Shown in pieces: positions 1-12,435 of a stretch of DNA of 64,000 nucleotides (its first letter is position 1; every line of letters begins with the position of its first letter). Made by a program: the position numbers and the translations under genes. Under the pieces are notes generated by a model that did no database searches, was not told the DNA's origin, and saw nothing but the letters and a program-made list of their open reading frames with translations. This DNA comes from Amphiduros pacificus. Taxonomy: Eukaryota > Annelida > Polychaeta > Phyllodocida > Hesionidae. The DNA lies in contig OX439005.1 in assembly GCA_949316495.1 (NCBI GenBank), positions 4,063,001 to 4,127,000 of the forward strand, read 5' to 3'.

Positions 1-305
1 CCCGTGGTTCTGACTGATATTTGCTTGAAGGAACATATAATGTGTGAACCTATGTGCCCGTGGTTCTGACTGATATTTGCTTGAAGGATCATATAATGTG
101 TGAACCTATGTGCCCGTGGTTCTGACTGATATTTGCTTGACGGATCATATAATGTGTGAACCTATGTGCCCATTGTGCTGACTGATATTTGCTTGAAGGA
201 TCGTATAATGTGTGAACCTATATGCCCTGGCTGCAGACTGATATTTGGTTGAAGGATCATATAATGTGTGAACCTATGTGCCCATGGTTCTGACTGATAT
301 TTGCT
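1..305. repeat. 56-bp tandem repeat, about 5.4 copies
   Basis: Copies start at 1, 57, 113, 169, 225 and 281 (partial). Each contains TGACTGATATTTGCTTGA and ATAATGTGTGAACCTATG with a few substitutions. The array runs off the left edge, so its true length is unknown. No open frame of note. Confidence 0.97.
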
Positions 306-700
306 CTAGGATGTGAACCCAGGCGCTGAGACAGGACACTTAGTGCTTTGTTTGCTCATCTTCCTTCCTTAGATCCACTAGAAGTGTACTCACATCCAAC
401 ACTCCTCCCAAACACCCCACACCTCACATTACTTATCATGATATCGATCAAGATAATTGAATATGAAATTGATCACTGAAATGCCCACTTGAAATTTAAC
501 TTTATCTACCACGAATAAATTTGCCGAGAAGCACACCAAAGCATTTATTTATGACTTTCTCTGTTGTATGTTTGTGGTTGACAGTGACGTCTCGGTGCTG
601 GTTGCTTATGATATTTATCTATGATAAATGAAATGTTTTTACATGAGATCATTGAGATGGAAGAGGCGCAGCAGAAGCAGTTGTGTCGTCCATCATCTAT
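306..700. other. Non-coding, no recognisable feature
   Basis: AT-rich unique sequence upstream of the FOXN3 coding exons. I see no splice-bounded frame, RNA gene or element. Confidence 0.5.
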
Positions 701-1560
701 TTTGATTAATGCCAGTCTTCTTTCATTAATGCCAGTCTTCATTCATTAATGCCAGTCTTCATTCATTAATGCCAGTCTTCATCCATTAATGCCAGTCTTC
801 ATTCATTAATGCTAGTCTTCATTCATTAATGCCAGTCTTCATTCATTAATGCAAGTCTTCATTCATTAATGCCAGTCTTCATTCATTAATGCCAGTCTTC
901 ATTCATTAATGCCAGTCTTCATTCATTAATGCAAGTCTTCATTCATTAATGCCAGTCTTCATTCATTAATGCTAGTCTTCATTCGTTAATGCCAGTCTTC
1001 ATTCATTAATGCCAGTCTTCATTCATTAATGCTAGTCTTCATTCATTAATGCCAGTCTTCGTTCATTAATGCCAGTCTTCATTCATTAATGCCAGTCTTC
1101 ATTCATTAATGCCAGTCTTCATTCATTAATGCCAGTCTTCATTCATTAATGCCAGTCTTCATTCATTAATGCAAGTCTTCATTCATTAATGCCAGTCTTC
1201 ATTCATTAATGCCAGTCTTCATTCATTAATGCAAGTCTTCATTCATTAATGCCAGTCTTCATTCATTAATGCCAGTCTTCATTCATTAATGCCAGTCTTC
1301 ATTCGTTAATGCCAGTCTTCATTCATTAATGCTAGTCTTCATTCGTTAATGCCAGTCTTCATTCATTAATGCCAGTCTTCATTCATTAATGCTAGTCTTC
1401 ATTCATTAATGCCAGTCTTCGTTCATTAATGCCAGTCTTCATTCATTAATGCCAGTCTTCATTCATTAATGCCAGTCTTCATTCATTAATGCCAGTCTTC
1501 ATTCATTAATGCCAGTCTTCATTCATTAATGCCAGTCTTCATTCATTAATGCCAGTCTTC
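701..1560. repeat. 20-bp tandem repeat, about 43 copies
   Basis: The unit is ATTCATTAATGCCAGTCTTC with variants at a few fixed sites (GCCAG/GCTAG/GCAAG; ATTC/GTTC; CATT/CGTT). Every unit holds the palindrome CATTAATG. The block 961-1140 is repeated identically at 1321-1500, so an 18-unit (360-bp) segment was duplicated inside the array. Confidence 0.98.
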
Positions 1561-2689
1561 AACTATTGGATGATTTTGTTGATGTTTATATTACATGGCA
1601 TATCATGATATTAATTCAGATAATTTACATCAAAGCGAGTGTAGAGAAGTTTATCAAAGTTGTTTAGAGAGCATTGCTTTACATAGAAGTATTCCAGACA
1701 AAAAAAGTGCTAATATATTCTGACGGAATACTAGAATAATATGGTAGAATGTGCTCAGATCGGAACTAGTCTCCTGGTATTCTAACAGGTGACAAGAAAA
1801 TGTCACTGCCTCTATACCTGAAGGTTAATGTCATTTATAGTTTATAATATATATATGTTTATGTATACATGTATATATAAATATCTTTATATATTATATG
1901 TATTGATCTGTATGTTTAGATACAGAGAAGAGTACAAAGCTCCCAATGATAACAAGTATCAGTATTACAGATTATTCAGGTAGAAAATGAGGGAAAAAAT
2001 TAAAATCTGAGAGAGATGTGGATAGAGAATGGAATGTGAGATTTATGAGGGAGGCTTCGACTAGCAGAGATATGGAGTGAGTTGTAATCTTGCACGCCAG
2101 CATGTTGCTGCGACCGCTGGAGTGTTGCACAAACGGAGTTTCGCACAATTAGCGTGATTAGTAAAGCTTAGAGGACACGGCACAAAGAGCTTGTTACACA
2201 CCCCAGGGGGGATGTGTCGTCTTCTCAGTATTTTGCTTCTGTCATGTATCGTGCGCATCATCATCATCATCGTGTACATGTTGTCATGGTTACCGGTATA
2301 CATACATTGCGCCATTGGAGGAACAACGATGGCCGCATACCTGTGACCAACAGTGGCAGCAGCGAAACTTAGGGAGCAAAGTGTTCTGCAGTGTTCAATA
2401 GGATCTCAAGACTTGAGACGCGTGGCATTGAGACGTCGTGGACTTGAGGACGGGGATGACAATGCTGACAGAGTCACCGCAGCTAGAGAGATGCAGTGTT
2501 GACTCACCAGCAAGCTGTTTCAGCCTCGACCGCGTAACCATACAAACTTTACTCCGTATTTTGGATACAGCTCGCGACACAAGTGTGTGTGAGTTCAGGG
2601 AAACCTGGAAGCCCCACGGTGGTGGAAGTCTAGTAGTGTCAGTGGGTGGTGGTGGTGGGCATAACGCTTTATGTGAGTGCTAAGGGGCC
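1561..2689. other. Upstream non-coding DNA, possible FOXN3 promoter region
   Basis: AT-rich to about 2050, including an (AT)-type stretch near 1845-1890. From about 2060 it becomes more GC-rich and CpG-containing, with GGCGG-like words and an X-box-like GTTGTCATGGTTACC at 2280. The composition fits a promoter-proximal region, but no TATA box or defined start is visible. Short open frames here look like chance. Confidence 0.3.
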
Positions 2690-2964
2690 CGGACAGGAGA
2701 AGCAGGTGACGACGGCGGGAGAAAGAAACTAGCACCTGTAATCTGCGGCAGCCTTTGTCTCCGTCTCCGTCTCTCTCTCAGCAGATGCTCTACCTGTAGA
2801 TTGTCACCGCCGGGCTGGCCAACCTGCTGGCCTCTCTCACGACACAGTGTCACTGTCACTGTTGTGTCTTATCCATCCACGTGGAGCATGACTCAAAACA
2901 CGGATTAAACGGATTCACAGAGATGCTTGCATCCATTATGGAACACTCTAAGGTAACCACTCAG
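2690..2964 (+). promoter_or_regulatory. Candidate 5' non-coding exon of FOXN3
   Basis: A GC-rich, repeat-free block with a pyrimidine-rich CCGTCTCCGTCTCTCTCTCA at 2759. It ends near a good splice donor, CTCAG|GTAAGC, with the intron starting at 2965. The next exon in the gene opens with 23 bases of untranslated leader at 11801, so an upstream leader exon must exist. This is the best candidate I see within 10 kb, but the link is inference and the real first exon could lie outside the window. Confidence 0.28.
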
Positions 2965-4222
2965 GTAAGCATGCCAAGCTTGACGTGATCACTACGGGGC
3001 ACTTTGTAGATGCCATTTAACGTTTAAAGATTCCATTTAAGATTGTCTTCAAGGGAAATGCCACAATCAAATGCCCAATGACTTATAAATACTGGGTGTG
3101 GCAAACAAATTGTACTCGAAGAATTGAGATGAATTAATATCAACACCTTCGTGTGAATCGCTCTGTATCCAGGATGATAAATTCCGGTGATCATTGCATA
3201 CGGATGTGGACCATATATGCAGCCATCGTTGTGATCATCATATATTCATACATATATCTCCATGTGGTACAAATGATGTTTGATATTATAAAATAATGGA
3301 TTATTATCAGCTGGGACCAAACATCCATTTGGCCATGCATAAAATCTAAAATTATTAATGATGCTAGGTCATCATTTGATATGGTCAATGAAGTTTATTT
3401 TATTGTTTAATGTGGTCAGGTATTTCATATATGTAGGTGTACAACAGAGCCACGTAATATATCCCTGTGAGACCGTATTTATTCACGGTTATATATATAA
3501 TGTTATAGAGGTCTGTTCGTTCATTTGAACTGATCTGACTTTGTGATTGGAATTCACATTGATTGGAGGAGATACCAATCATCAATATAAAGTATTGATG
3601 ACTAAAACAATCAACTTTGACCTGCTCTTTTGTGTGTTTTCCCCTGCTTGAGGCAAGTAAGGGTGACCATGATAGCATGAGAAAAATCAGCCGTCATAGC
3701 AACTTGCCAAAATCAAAATTGGAATTTACATATTTTAAAACAATATTTTTTTAATTATTTAGTGTCAGCATGACATCCAGTCGTTCAGAGCAGCAAGGTT
3801 TGGCTGAAATATCAAAGCTTTGTATTTCATAGTGATATATTTTTGGTCATTGTGGAAAATAGGTATTGATTGATTTGTATGTAAAGTATCATTAAATACA
3901 AAGATGCAGAGAAAAGTCAAATCCATAAATTTGTGGAAATGGCATTGATCCACAAAGCTGGGGTGGAGACTTGTGTCAGAGTGGGTCGGAATGAGGTGCT
4001 AAAGTAGGAAGAAATAAACATTAGAACACGGCAGAATTGATGAGCTGGAACACATTGGATACAGTGGTAGGCCAGATATATGGCATGGAATCCCCATAAA
4101 GGGATATGCTTGATTACAGTGTGGTGGATCAGGGTGCGGATCAGGGCGCGGATCAAGTCGCGGATCAAGGCAGGTGGGACTGGTCAGGGTGGGATGATCC
4201 AGTTACATTAGACACCCACGGA
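2965..4222. other. Intron-like AT-rich DNA
   Basis: No coding signal. A short 12-bp degenerate repeat (GGATCAGGGCGC type) occupies about 4126-4170, just before the next array. Confidence 0.45.
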
Positions 4223-4378
4223 GCCCAGAGGTCTCACTCTCCACCAGAGGCTGCAGAGTGGGCCCAGAGGTCTCACACTCCACCAGAGGCTGCAGAGTGG
4301 GCCCAGAGGTCTCACACTCCACCAGAGGCTACCGGGTGGGCCCAGAGGTCTCTCACTCCACCAGAGGCTGCAGAGTGG
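4223..4378. repeat. 39-bp tandem repeat, 4 copies
   Basis: The unit begins GCCCAGAGGTCTCAC and contains CCACCAGAGGCTGCAGAGTG. Four units fill 156 bp exactly. Because 39 is a multiple of three, frames stay open on both strands; I do not regard them as genes. Confidence 0.95.
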
Positions 4379-5197
4379 GGTTATTGACCAAACATAAGAC
4401 ACCCACTGTAACGTTAGAGCCACACTCCTTCAGAGGCTGCCGTGGCCTTATTTATTCTCACCACAGGCTCGTGTAGGCTGGATAGAGCAAAATGTATGGC
4501 GGGTGGGAGATGCAGTTGCCATGGAAACATGATGCTATCGGCTTGTTGCAGAGAGGTTATTACTGGAGTGTGATGATGTTTGCTGTTATATCCAGTGTCA
4601 TCCAAGCTTGCGAATGATCCAACAAATAACTATACGCTCCTCGCACCGCTCGCGCCTCTCGTGAAATTACATGGTGCGCAAAGTAATCCCAATTAAATAC
4701 ATCATCTGTGCTCCAAACGAATTCTGTGACTCGACGACAACGTGAATCAAGAAACTTGATCATGTTTGCAAAAACTCAACTCCAAATGGTGATGCGGTAG
4801 GATTAATATGGCAAGCGCGATGTGTCGATTGAATGATCGAGCCTAGCCTCTTTATGGCATCGTATGTACACCTGTTAGCTTATATGGTCCAATTGAGAAA
4901 TAACAGTGAAATGTGCTGAGCTGAATGTAACTGTTATTAACATGACATTATGCTAGGAGGTGTGAACATTTTAATTTTGAATGCTCAGAAATCTGTCCGC
5001 AACAGTACACTTTGTTTCTCTCTTATTAGAAATGTCAGCTAGTTATGATAGCAGACTCATTTGCATATGGGTATAAATCTATGCTATATTGGTGGTTGGC
5101 TGTGTTAATTGGTGGCATTGTGTTATGTGGGTGCAGGATGAGAGGAAAGCAGAGTCCTCGGCCTGATTACCTGCCATTGTGGCTTGTTTACCAGGCT
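4379..5197. other. Non-coding, unique
   Basis: No coding signal. It contains one canonical X-box-like site, GTTGCCATGGAAAC, at 4517-4530. Confidence 0.45.
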
Positions 5198-5892
5198 CCA
5201 GGTCACCATAACAGTAGCCCACAACAACCTTAGACAACATTACATTTGACAGTGTCTCTTCCAGGTCACCATAACAGTAGCTCACAACAACCTTAGACAA
5301 CATTACATTTGACAGTGTCTCTTCCAGGTCACCATAACAGTAGCTCGCAACAACCTTAGACAACATTACATTTGACAGTGTCTCTTCCAGGTCACCATAA
5401 CAGTAGCTCGCAACAACCTTAGACAACATTACATTTGACAGTGTCTCTTCCAGGTCACCATAACAGTAACTCACAACAACCTTAGACAACATTACATTTG
5501 ACAGTGGCTCTTCCAGGTCACCATAACAGTAGCCCACAACAACCTTAGACAACATTACATTTGACAGTGTCTCTTCCAGGTCACCATAACAGTAGCCGAC
5601 AACAACCTTAGACAACATTACATTTGACAGTGGCTCTTCCAGGTCACCATAACAGTAGCTCGCAACAACCTTAGACAACATTACATTTGACAGTGTCTCT
5701 TCCAGGTCACCATAACAGTAGCTCACAACAACCTTAGACAACATTACATTTGACAGTGTCTCTTCCAGGTCACCATAACAGTAGCTCGCAACAACCTTAG
5801 ACAACATTACATTTGACAGTGTCTCTTCCAGGTCACCATAACAGTAGCCCACAACAACCTTAGACAACATTACATTTGACAGTGTCTCTTCC
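5198..5892. repeat. 63-bp tandem repeat, 11 copies
   Basis: The unit contains CCAGGTCACCATAACAGTAG, CAACAACCTTAGACAACATT and ACATTTGACAGTG. The period is 21 codons, so a 263-residue frame stays open on the minus strand. Its translation is eleven near-identical 21-residue copies ending in unrelated sequence. There is no start context, splice signal or known domain, so I call it a minisatellite. Confidence 0.96.
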
Positions 5893-5974
5893 GTTTGCTT
5901 CCCTACTGTTCATTTAACATAACTGTGTCAAGTCAAAATTCATGCAGTTTTAACTGATTCGTGCAGAAAACTCT

Positions 5975-6190
5975 TTTATTGGTGTTTATTTGGGAGTCCT
6001 TTTTTGGTGTTTATTTGGGAATACTTTTCTGGTGTTTATTTGGGAATACTTTATTTTGGTGTTTATTTGAGAATACTTTTTTTCCAGTTTGTTTGGAAGT
6101 CATTTTTTTTTACATTTATTCGGGGAGTCCTGTTTTTGTGTTTATTTGTGAATATTTTTTTATATGTTTATTTGTGAGTCTAGTACGGTA
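5975..6190. repeat. Degenerate 24-30-bp repeat, about 8 copies
   Basis: Diverged units built around GGTGTTTATTTGGGAATAC, T-rich, with variable spacing. It looks like an old decayed minisatellite. Confidence 0.8.
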
Positions 6191-7783
6191 TTGTCAAACG
6201 GTTGCAGAAGAGCATGTTATTGTTTGCTTTGGTTGTGTTCACAGCCCTACTGTTATATAAAGTGTGCCATTGTTTCATCATATGCAAATCAATCATTTTA
6301 ATGACAGTGTTTCAAGAGCATATTTGTATTGTGAAAAAATCCAATATTGTTGATATTGGTGTTATGTCACATTGTGCATATGTCAAGTTCATGATCCAAG
6401 CCTTATGTTCACATGTGTTATAATGTGGCAGTTGCCGTACACAGGTAGGGGGTACAGTAGGGGACTGAGGGGTGGGGGGGGGGGGTACAGAAAGGGGGTG
6501 GAAAGCCACTAATTGCTATTATTGTCAAACAAGCAAGAAGTAGAAAATAAAACAAAGTGCAAAATCATATCACCCCATGGGGCACACAGGTAGCTGAGCC
6601 AGACAGCTGGACTGATGCATTGTGGGCCCAAGATCTGACATAAGCTGGCTGGGGACCATTCATTGTGGGACCATCCATTGAGGGACCATTCATTGTAACA
6701 CATGTATACTTTCTCCAGGGGAATACAGTATCTCTTGGGAATTCCTCTTGCTCTTGGTATTCAAGAAGATACCCTGTTTTCCAATTGCTCATTTTATATA
6801 ACCATTTTTTAAAAGATATTTTTCAATAATTTCACATCCAGAATCTTAATGTGAAAGGAAAATGACTATTTCTTACATCAGTTGCATTTGTTTTTATGAT
6901 ATAATTTTATGGATTTGGAGAGATTCATATCAATTTATACATTTTTTTTCTTCAGTGGAAATGAGAGCATCTATATAGGAGCAATTTGATAATTGTTAAT
7001 CAACAATCATTGATAATGAACAGTAGTTTCAATAAGGATTAGTCAATGGCAGGTTGCTGTGTTCAAGACGTTTTTTCCTTGTGTTAATCTTAGAGTGCAT
7101 AATTTCAATAATGGAGAAGAATTCAGCAAGAAAGAATCAATATTTTGCTTTTAAAAGCAATGCTAGTCTGTTCAGATATGTTTTATTTAGACAACTGTTC
7201 AGATCAATATGTTTTGTCTCATATTTAAGATCTGGACAGCTGAGTGCAACCTTAGGATAATAAAAGTGGTTAAAAAAATATTAACCAATCTGATGTCAAC
7301 AGTTTGATGTCATTAAAATATAAATGATTAGCAGTATGTTCAGTGTTTAGATATGTATATAGCAAAGCTTCTGCAGTGAGGTGGAGAAATTTTCTGTCAT
7401 TCTGTCTGTCAACTTGTTTGAGACCTCTAGTCAGAATTCTTAGCTATTAGTAGCTGAGTTTTTATGTTTTCATGGGACCAGTTCTATCTAGTTTCCAATA
7501 GGTTCAGATTTTCCCCATTTTTTCTATGATTTAAGAAGAAAAATCTGATAGCTGTCACTGAGATGTCAAGGAAGCTGTGATTTTGAATAACATGACAAAG
7601 ATCATTGTGAATTGAGATAATAAATTCAATATATAACATGCGTTTGATCAGCCAAAATTGTCATTTGATCAAGTCTGCTCTCGGAATGGATTTAAATAAT
7701 TGATTATAAAGCAGTTTGCAGCCATTTCCCGAAAATGTTAGTAACCATTTCAAAGAAACAATGAAACACTTGCTTTCATGGTA
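6191..7783. other. Non-coding AT-rich DNA
   Basis: No gene signal. It includes a poly-G run of about a dozen bases near 6475-6485 and otherwise unique AT-rich sequence. Confidence 0.45.
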
Positions 7784-7978
7784 TATGCGCCAAAGAATTG
7801 GAATGCCCTGCCCCTTGAAGTTAAAAACTGCAAAACTGCAGACACTTTTAAGAAAAAACTTAAGACATATCTATATAGAAAACATTATCTTAATAAAGCG
7901 CTTTGAGCAGACCTGGTCTGGAACAGCGCTATATAAATCGTTATTATTATTATTATTATTATTATATTATTATTATTA
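7784..7978 (+). mobile_element. 3' end of a non-LTR retrotransposon (LINE)
   Basis: A frame from 7784 to the stop at 7904-7906 reads YAPKNWNALPLEVKN, then TFKKKLKTYLYRKHYL. This is the typical last segment of a LINE reverse-transcriptase protein: the W-N-x-L-P motif followed by F-K-x-x-L-K-x-Y-L. After the stop comes a short 3' UTR containing CAGCGCTATATAAAT and a terminal (ATT)n tail at about 7940-7978. Such tails are typical of CR1/L2-like LINEs and their SINE partners; I cannot fix the clade. It is a 5'-truncated copy. Confidence 0.85.
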
Positions 7979-10900
7979 ATGAACAGCACAGCTCTAAGAC
8001 CATTGACCTATGGTTTAATTATAAAAATTAATATAAGAAATAATTTCTAATATGACAACAAATGATATTATGTCAGTTGTTGTTAGTGATACACAGCGAT
8101 AATTAGATATCTTGATCAACAGGATCACAGGAAAATTCTTTATATGGACTGTAACCATGGTGACCAGTCATTGTTTCTCGATTTGGAACAGACTGCGGAA
8201 CCGTTGTCAGGTCAAACAGATAATTCCTGTACCTTCTGCTTCGTGACAGCTTCATATACGTAATTTTTTGACAGTCAACATGTCAACATGCAGTCATTAT
8301 TTGGAAAGAATTTGCCATAGATGATAAGGGCCCTGTTTGAGGTGTCCTGTTATCATGGTGACAGGAGGAGCAGTCACGTGACCTTGTTTATGTTTACCTA
8401 TGATTACACAATGCGGTTTACTATGGTCTACCAGGTGTGGTGACCACGTGAGGCATTCCGACATTGCCAAGTGTGAGTTTTGGCTTCAGACGATTTTAAT
8501 GCCCTCTCACTTCATTAAAGCATCTGACCATAAAAAAAAGTGAAAATTGATTATATTCACAAGCAAAGTTCTACATTGGAAAAAAAAAGTTGTGGTGTTG
8601 TTTCGTAAACATGAAATGTTTGGCTTTTAAATGGGATTTTAAATAGAGAAATTAGAGACTTGATTGGGCACTCTCGGCACGACCAGATTACATCAAGTCT
8701 TCATGGAAATTGCCCTTCTTATATTGACATGCGCGAAAAGTAAACATCTTAGAGTCGTGTCACGAGTCTAATGCATATCATTGAAATTCATCCTCGTTCT
8801 CATAAATGGAGGAAAGAATACTCTCTTTGCTTTGGGTGCTATACTCTTTATATTTTACTCTCTTCATTGAGTATATGGAATATTTTTGCCACTTTTGTGT
8901 GTCTTTTTTTTCTATTTGTTGTCATGCACCAAAATAGATTCAAAAGAAAGAGTGAGGAGATAGCGGAGTTGAAAGTCATTACACAAAGTGTATGTGACGG
9001 AGGATTTATTGTTGTATGGAGACTTCTAATTTATTGTGTGGGACCAATATTGACTATTATCTGGTGTCAGAAAGCCTGGGGTGATGAGGGATGGGGGGGT
9101 GGTGGGGGGAGAAGGGGGGGAACATACACGCACACACTCACACACACACTCAGAGCCTGCATGGTGCGGGTGATAGCATGGGGGCCTATTAGAGGGGAAC
9201 AGGCTTGGTGTTACCATGGAAACCACCACCGGCTGGTTAAAGTGGAGCAAGTTGGGATAGCAGTGGCTCTCTCCCTCTCTCTCTCTCTCTCACTCTGTGT
9301 GCCTGCCTGCCTGTGTAGTAACAACACCACAACCTCCTCCTCAGTCATCACTGGGACCGTTCCGACATCTCAGGCGGACACATCATCTCTTTGTAGGTCA
9401 GAGATTTGTTTACCACTCCATTAGACATGTAGAGCACTCGACTGAGGACTATTTCACAACACATTTGGAGTAGGAATTGACACGGTGTTGGAAGGAGTTT
9501 CATTGCTCAGCAGAGCAGGATTTTTACGTGTGTGTGTTGAAGTCATCTTTTTCCCTGTTTGGAGAGAGGAGGAACATCTAAACATACAGCCTTGGGTAAA
9601 TATTGGATCGGCCATTGTGTGTTTGACATAGAGTTTTATTGGTGTTGGTTGGCACAAGTGGGATGCTCTGATTGAACACTCCTTATGACTCTTTCTCTGA
9701 TTGAAGACTTGTTCGCTGATTTAGGACTCTTGTGATTTAGGACTTGTTCTCTGATTGAAGACTCTTGTGATATAAGACTCTAGATTGTGTAAAATTAGGT
9801 TCTGTTGCCATCACAATCGACAGTGTTACAAATTCTGCTCGGCAGGACGTATTGGGTAGAACGTTTCTGTAATTCTGTTCTGAAAGAATCTGGTCATTAG
9901 GTTCGGAGGACGGGTCTCACCTGATAACAACCCCGTCCCTTGTTATTGACGAGAAAGTACAGAGCAGGAACAAAAACCAAGAGCAGGTCATCATCTCAGC
10001 GGCCATGTATTGATGTACGCAAATATAAAAGCCAATGCAAAGAGTTTACAGTTTCAGTAAATCATAAAATCTATAGACTAAAAGGAGGGATGTTTTGACA
10101 TAGGACGGTGGCCATTCTGCCAAGCGCAGTGTATGGGCATTTTGTGAAATTCAATATTGGCGAAGTGATTGATTAGTAAGACATTCCCTGACTATTAGGC
10201 AGTGATGTAAGATGTAGACATGGGGTAAATATGCCGTGTGCATGATACAGCCTTGTAACAACACACTCGGTGTGTCCCAGCAATTAATAAGCTACAATCG
10301 GATAACTATGTGGCTATAAATGCTATTTAGGAGTCTAAATATAGACAGGTGTGTCCGCGTGGAAAGATAATAGCGAGGCCAGGATTGTTTATCATAGAGA
10401 TTAGCGTTCTTTGTGCTGGCTTGATCATCACATTTTGGGCCACTCGCAGCGGTGGGAACAGTTGACAGTCTGTACCACCGTGCCTCCAATAATGTGACAT
10501 CGGCCCATCAAATATGTATGTAACATTCACTCATCCGGATTCACCGCTCGCTCGGGATCCGAATGTCCCAAGCCAAATGGAAGCTTTTATCCGCATGGTG
10601 AATAGCCAGTGAATTGTGCTCCCAATAATGCGATCGCTTTGATCGGTTCGGAATCATCACAGAGTGGAAAGCTGAACTGTGCTGGGATGGGGGGTTGAAT
10701 TTATGATGCGATATGAAAAACTTGAATACACAGAGAATTCAAGTGAATTGCAATCGCTGGTTCAGGTCTGCCGATCTCAATCAGTGAAGTTCATCATTAA
10801 AACGTGCATCCCCGGGGAGATTCAACGACAATGGGCAGGTCAGAGGGGCACACAATAGTCACGTAGGGGGGTGGTAAAAGGTCTTTTCTTTGACGTGTCT

Positions 10901-11520
10901 GTCTCCCTCTATTCATGGCCCAATAAGCGAAGCTCCCACATGCCATTTAACAGAGACCTCCATACACGGCAGTTCCCTTGTTGCCAAACTTGCCTCATTT
11001 ACATACCACCGGTCGTCATGACAACAACAGCTAAGGTCAGGCCGACTTTCTCGTGACTGGTGCGCTGGTGTGTTGACAATTTTGGGCTGCCGTCATCCAA
11101 AACGAGGACACCCATCATGGCGGATAGATAGATAGTAAACTTTGTGGCTGCGTGGCTACTTTTCGGATGTTAAACATCACAGCTGTTGGGGACAAAGGGA
11201 ACTTTGAAATCTTAATCAAGTAATTTAGGTAAGATACAAAGAATATGTTGAGTGTAAAAACGATTCTCATATGGACGATGATTTGGTAGGATTTATGTGA
11301 TATAGCAGTTTGGGATGAATTGTTTGCAGAGAGAACTGACATTTGTGTTATTATCGTTGTGTTGACTGGCATTGTGGTTGAGGAAATAAATATCAAATAG
11401 TCAGAGCGAAATCTGTGACCTTTGATTAATACTCGGCTGAGACCGATCTAAACACGTGAGCTTGGTGTTATCATGCGACAAGAATTCATCCATTGCAGAA
11501 GGTGGGTTGGGTGACACGAA
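7979..11520. other. Upstream or intronic non-coding DNA
   Basis: Mostly unique sequence. X-box-like sites occur at 8151, 8349, 9210 and 11012. There is a G-rich stretch at 9085-9120, (CA)n around 9130-9150 and (CT)n at 9271-9292. A 217-codon open frame at 8771-9424 crosses these simple repeats and matches nothing I recognise. The stretch 10150-11100 is unusually high-complexity and CpG-containing and could hold cis-regulatory DNA, which is inference only. Confidence 0.4.
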
Positions 11521-11612
11521 ACAGGGTGCTGATGAGAGGGTGCTGATGACAGGGTGCTGGGGACAGGGTGCTGATGACAGGGTGCTGGGGACAGGGTGCT
11601 GGGGAACAGGAT
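11521..11612. repeat. 15-16-bp tandem repeat, about 6 copies
   Basis: Units of ACAGGGTGCTGATG and ACAGGGTGCTGGGG alternate irregularly. Related CAGGGT words continue to about 11670. Confidence 0.85.
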
Positions 11613-11800
11613 AGGGTTCCAGGAAGGAACAGAGGGTACTGGAAACAGAGGGGGGTTAATAGGACAGGGTGTTGGGGAGAGAGGGCTCATGGGCAAAGTC
11701 AGGGTTAAGACAAGTATATCTTTGCATATATTTGACCTGGACCTCAATGAATGAATCCAAGCTCATAATCTAATGGTGTTGTTTTATTGTGTATTTGCAG

Positions 11801-12435
11801 ATAGCGCCACCTAGCGGGCAGCCATGGCGCCCAGCAAAAGTTTGGACGAGAGCGATGCCTCCATGCGCAAACGCCTGGTGGAGAGTCTGAGCGCTAGTTT
11901 TCCCGGTAGCGCCCTCTCACGGGCTTTACATTCTATGGACGAGGAGGCAGAATTAAGTGATGATCCTCTCAGCAGTAGCTGTTTCGCCGAGCTGCGATTG
12001 GACAAAGGTCCGATCGAGGAGGAAGATGAAGAGGATGACGAACTGACAAGCTTAGCTTGGCTTCAAGATAGTGACTTGTTAAAAAACATTAGACCAAACG
12101 AGGAATCATTATGCCCGAGTCCTACGGACGACAGTCTGAAAGAAAACGGTGATATTAAGCAAGAAAACGGTGGTTACTCAAATCAACATCCACCGAACGT
12201 ACCTTACAACCCACAGAAACACACGAACAGTAAACCGCCATATTCTTTCAGTTGTTTAATCTTCATGGCGATTGAGGATTCGCCGTTCAAAAAACTGCCC
12301 GTCAAAGACATTTATAACTGGATACTCACCCACTTCCCGTACTTCCAAAATGCGCCGACGGGCTGGAAGAACTCGGTGCGGCACAACCTCTCCCTCAACA
12401 AGTGCTTCAAGAAGGTGGAGAAGGAGAAAGGACAG
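11801..12435 (+). CDS. FOXN3: FOXN3 coding exon 1 (start codon and most of the forkhead)
   Basis: The acceptor is GTATTTGCAG|ATAG at 11800/11801, followed by 23 bases of leader. The start codon is at 11824 in GCAGCCATGG, a near-ideal Kozak context that decides the start. The exon encodes residues 1-204 and ends phase 0 at the donor GGACAG|GTAAGA (12435/12436). It holds the acidic N-terminus and forkhead helices 1-3, with the recognition-helix motif [15 protein letters not shown]. If intron 1 were read through, only 21 more codons follow before a stop. Confidence 0.97.

Noticed and set aside
5079-5870. 263-codon minus-strand frame of 21-residue repeats
   Set aside because: It follows exactly the 63-bp minisatellite, a multiple of three; no start context, domain or splice support.
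8771-9424. 217-codon frame with hydrophobic stretches
   Set aside because: It crosses G-rich, (CA)n and (CT)n simple repeats, has no recognisable domain and no splice-phase link to FOXN3. Probably chance, though it is the longest frame not made by one tandem array apart from the forkhead exon.
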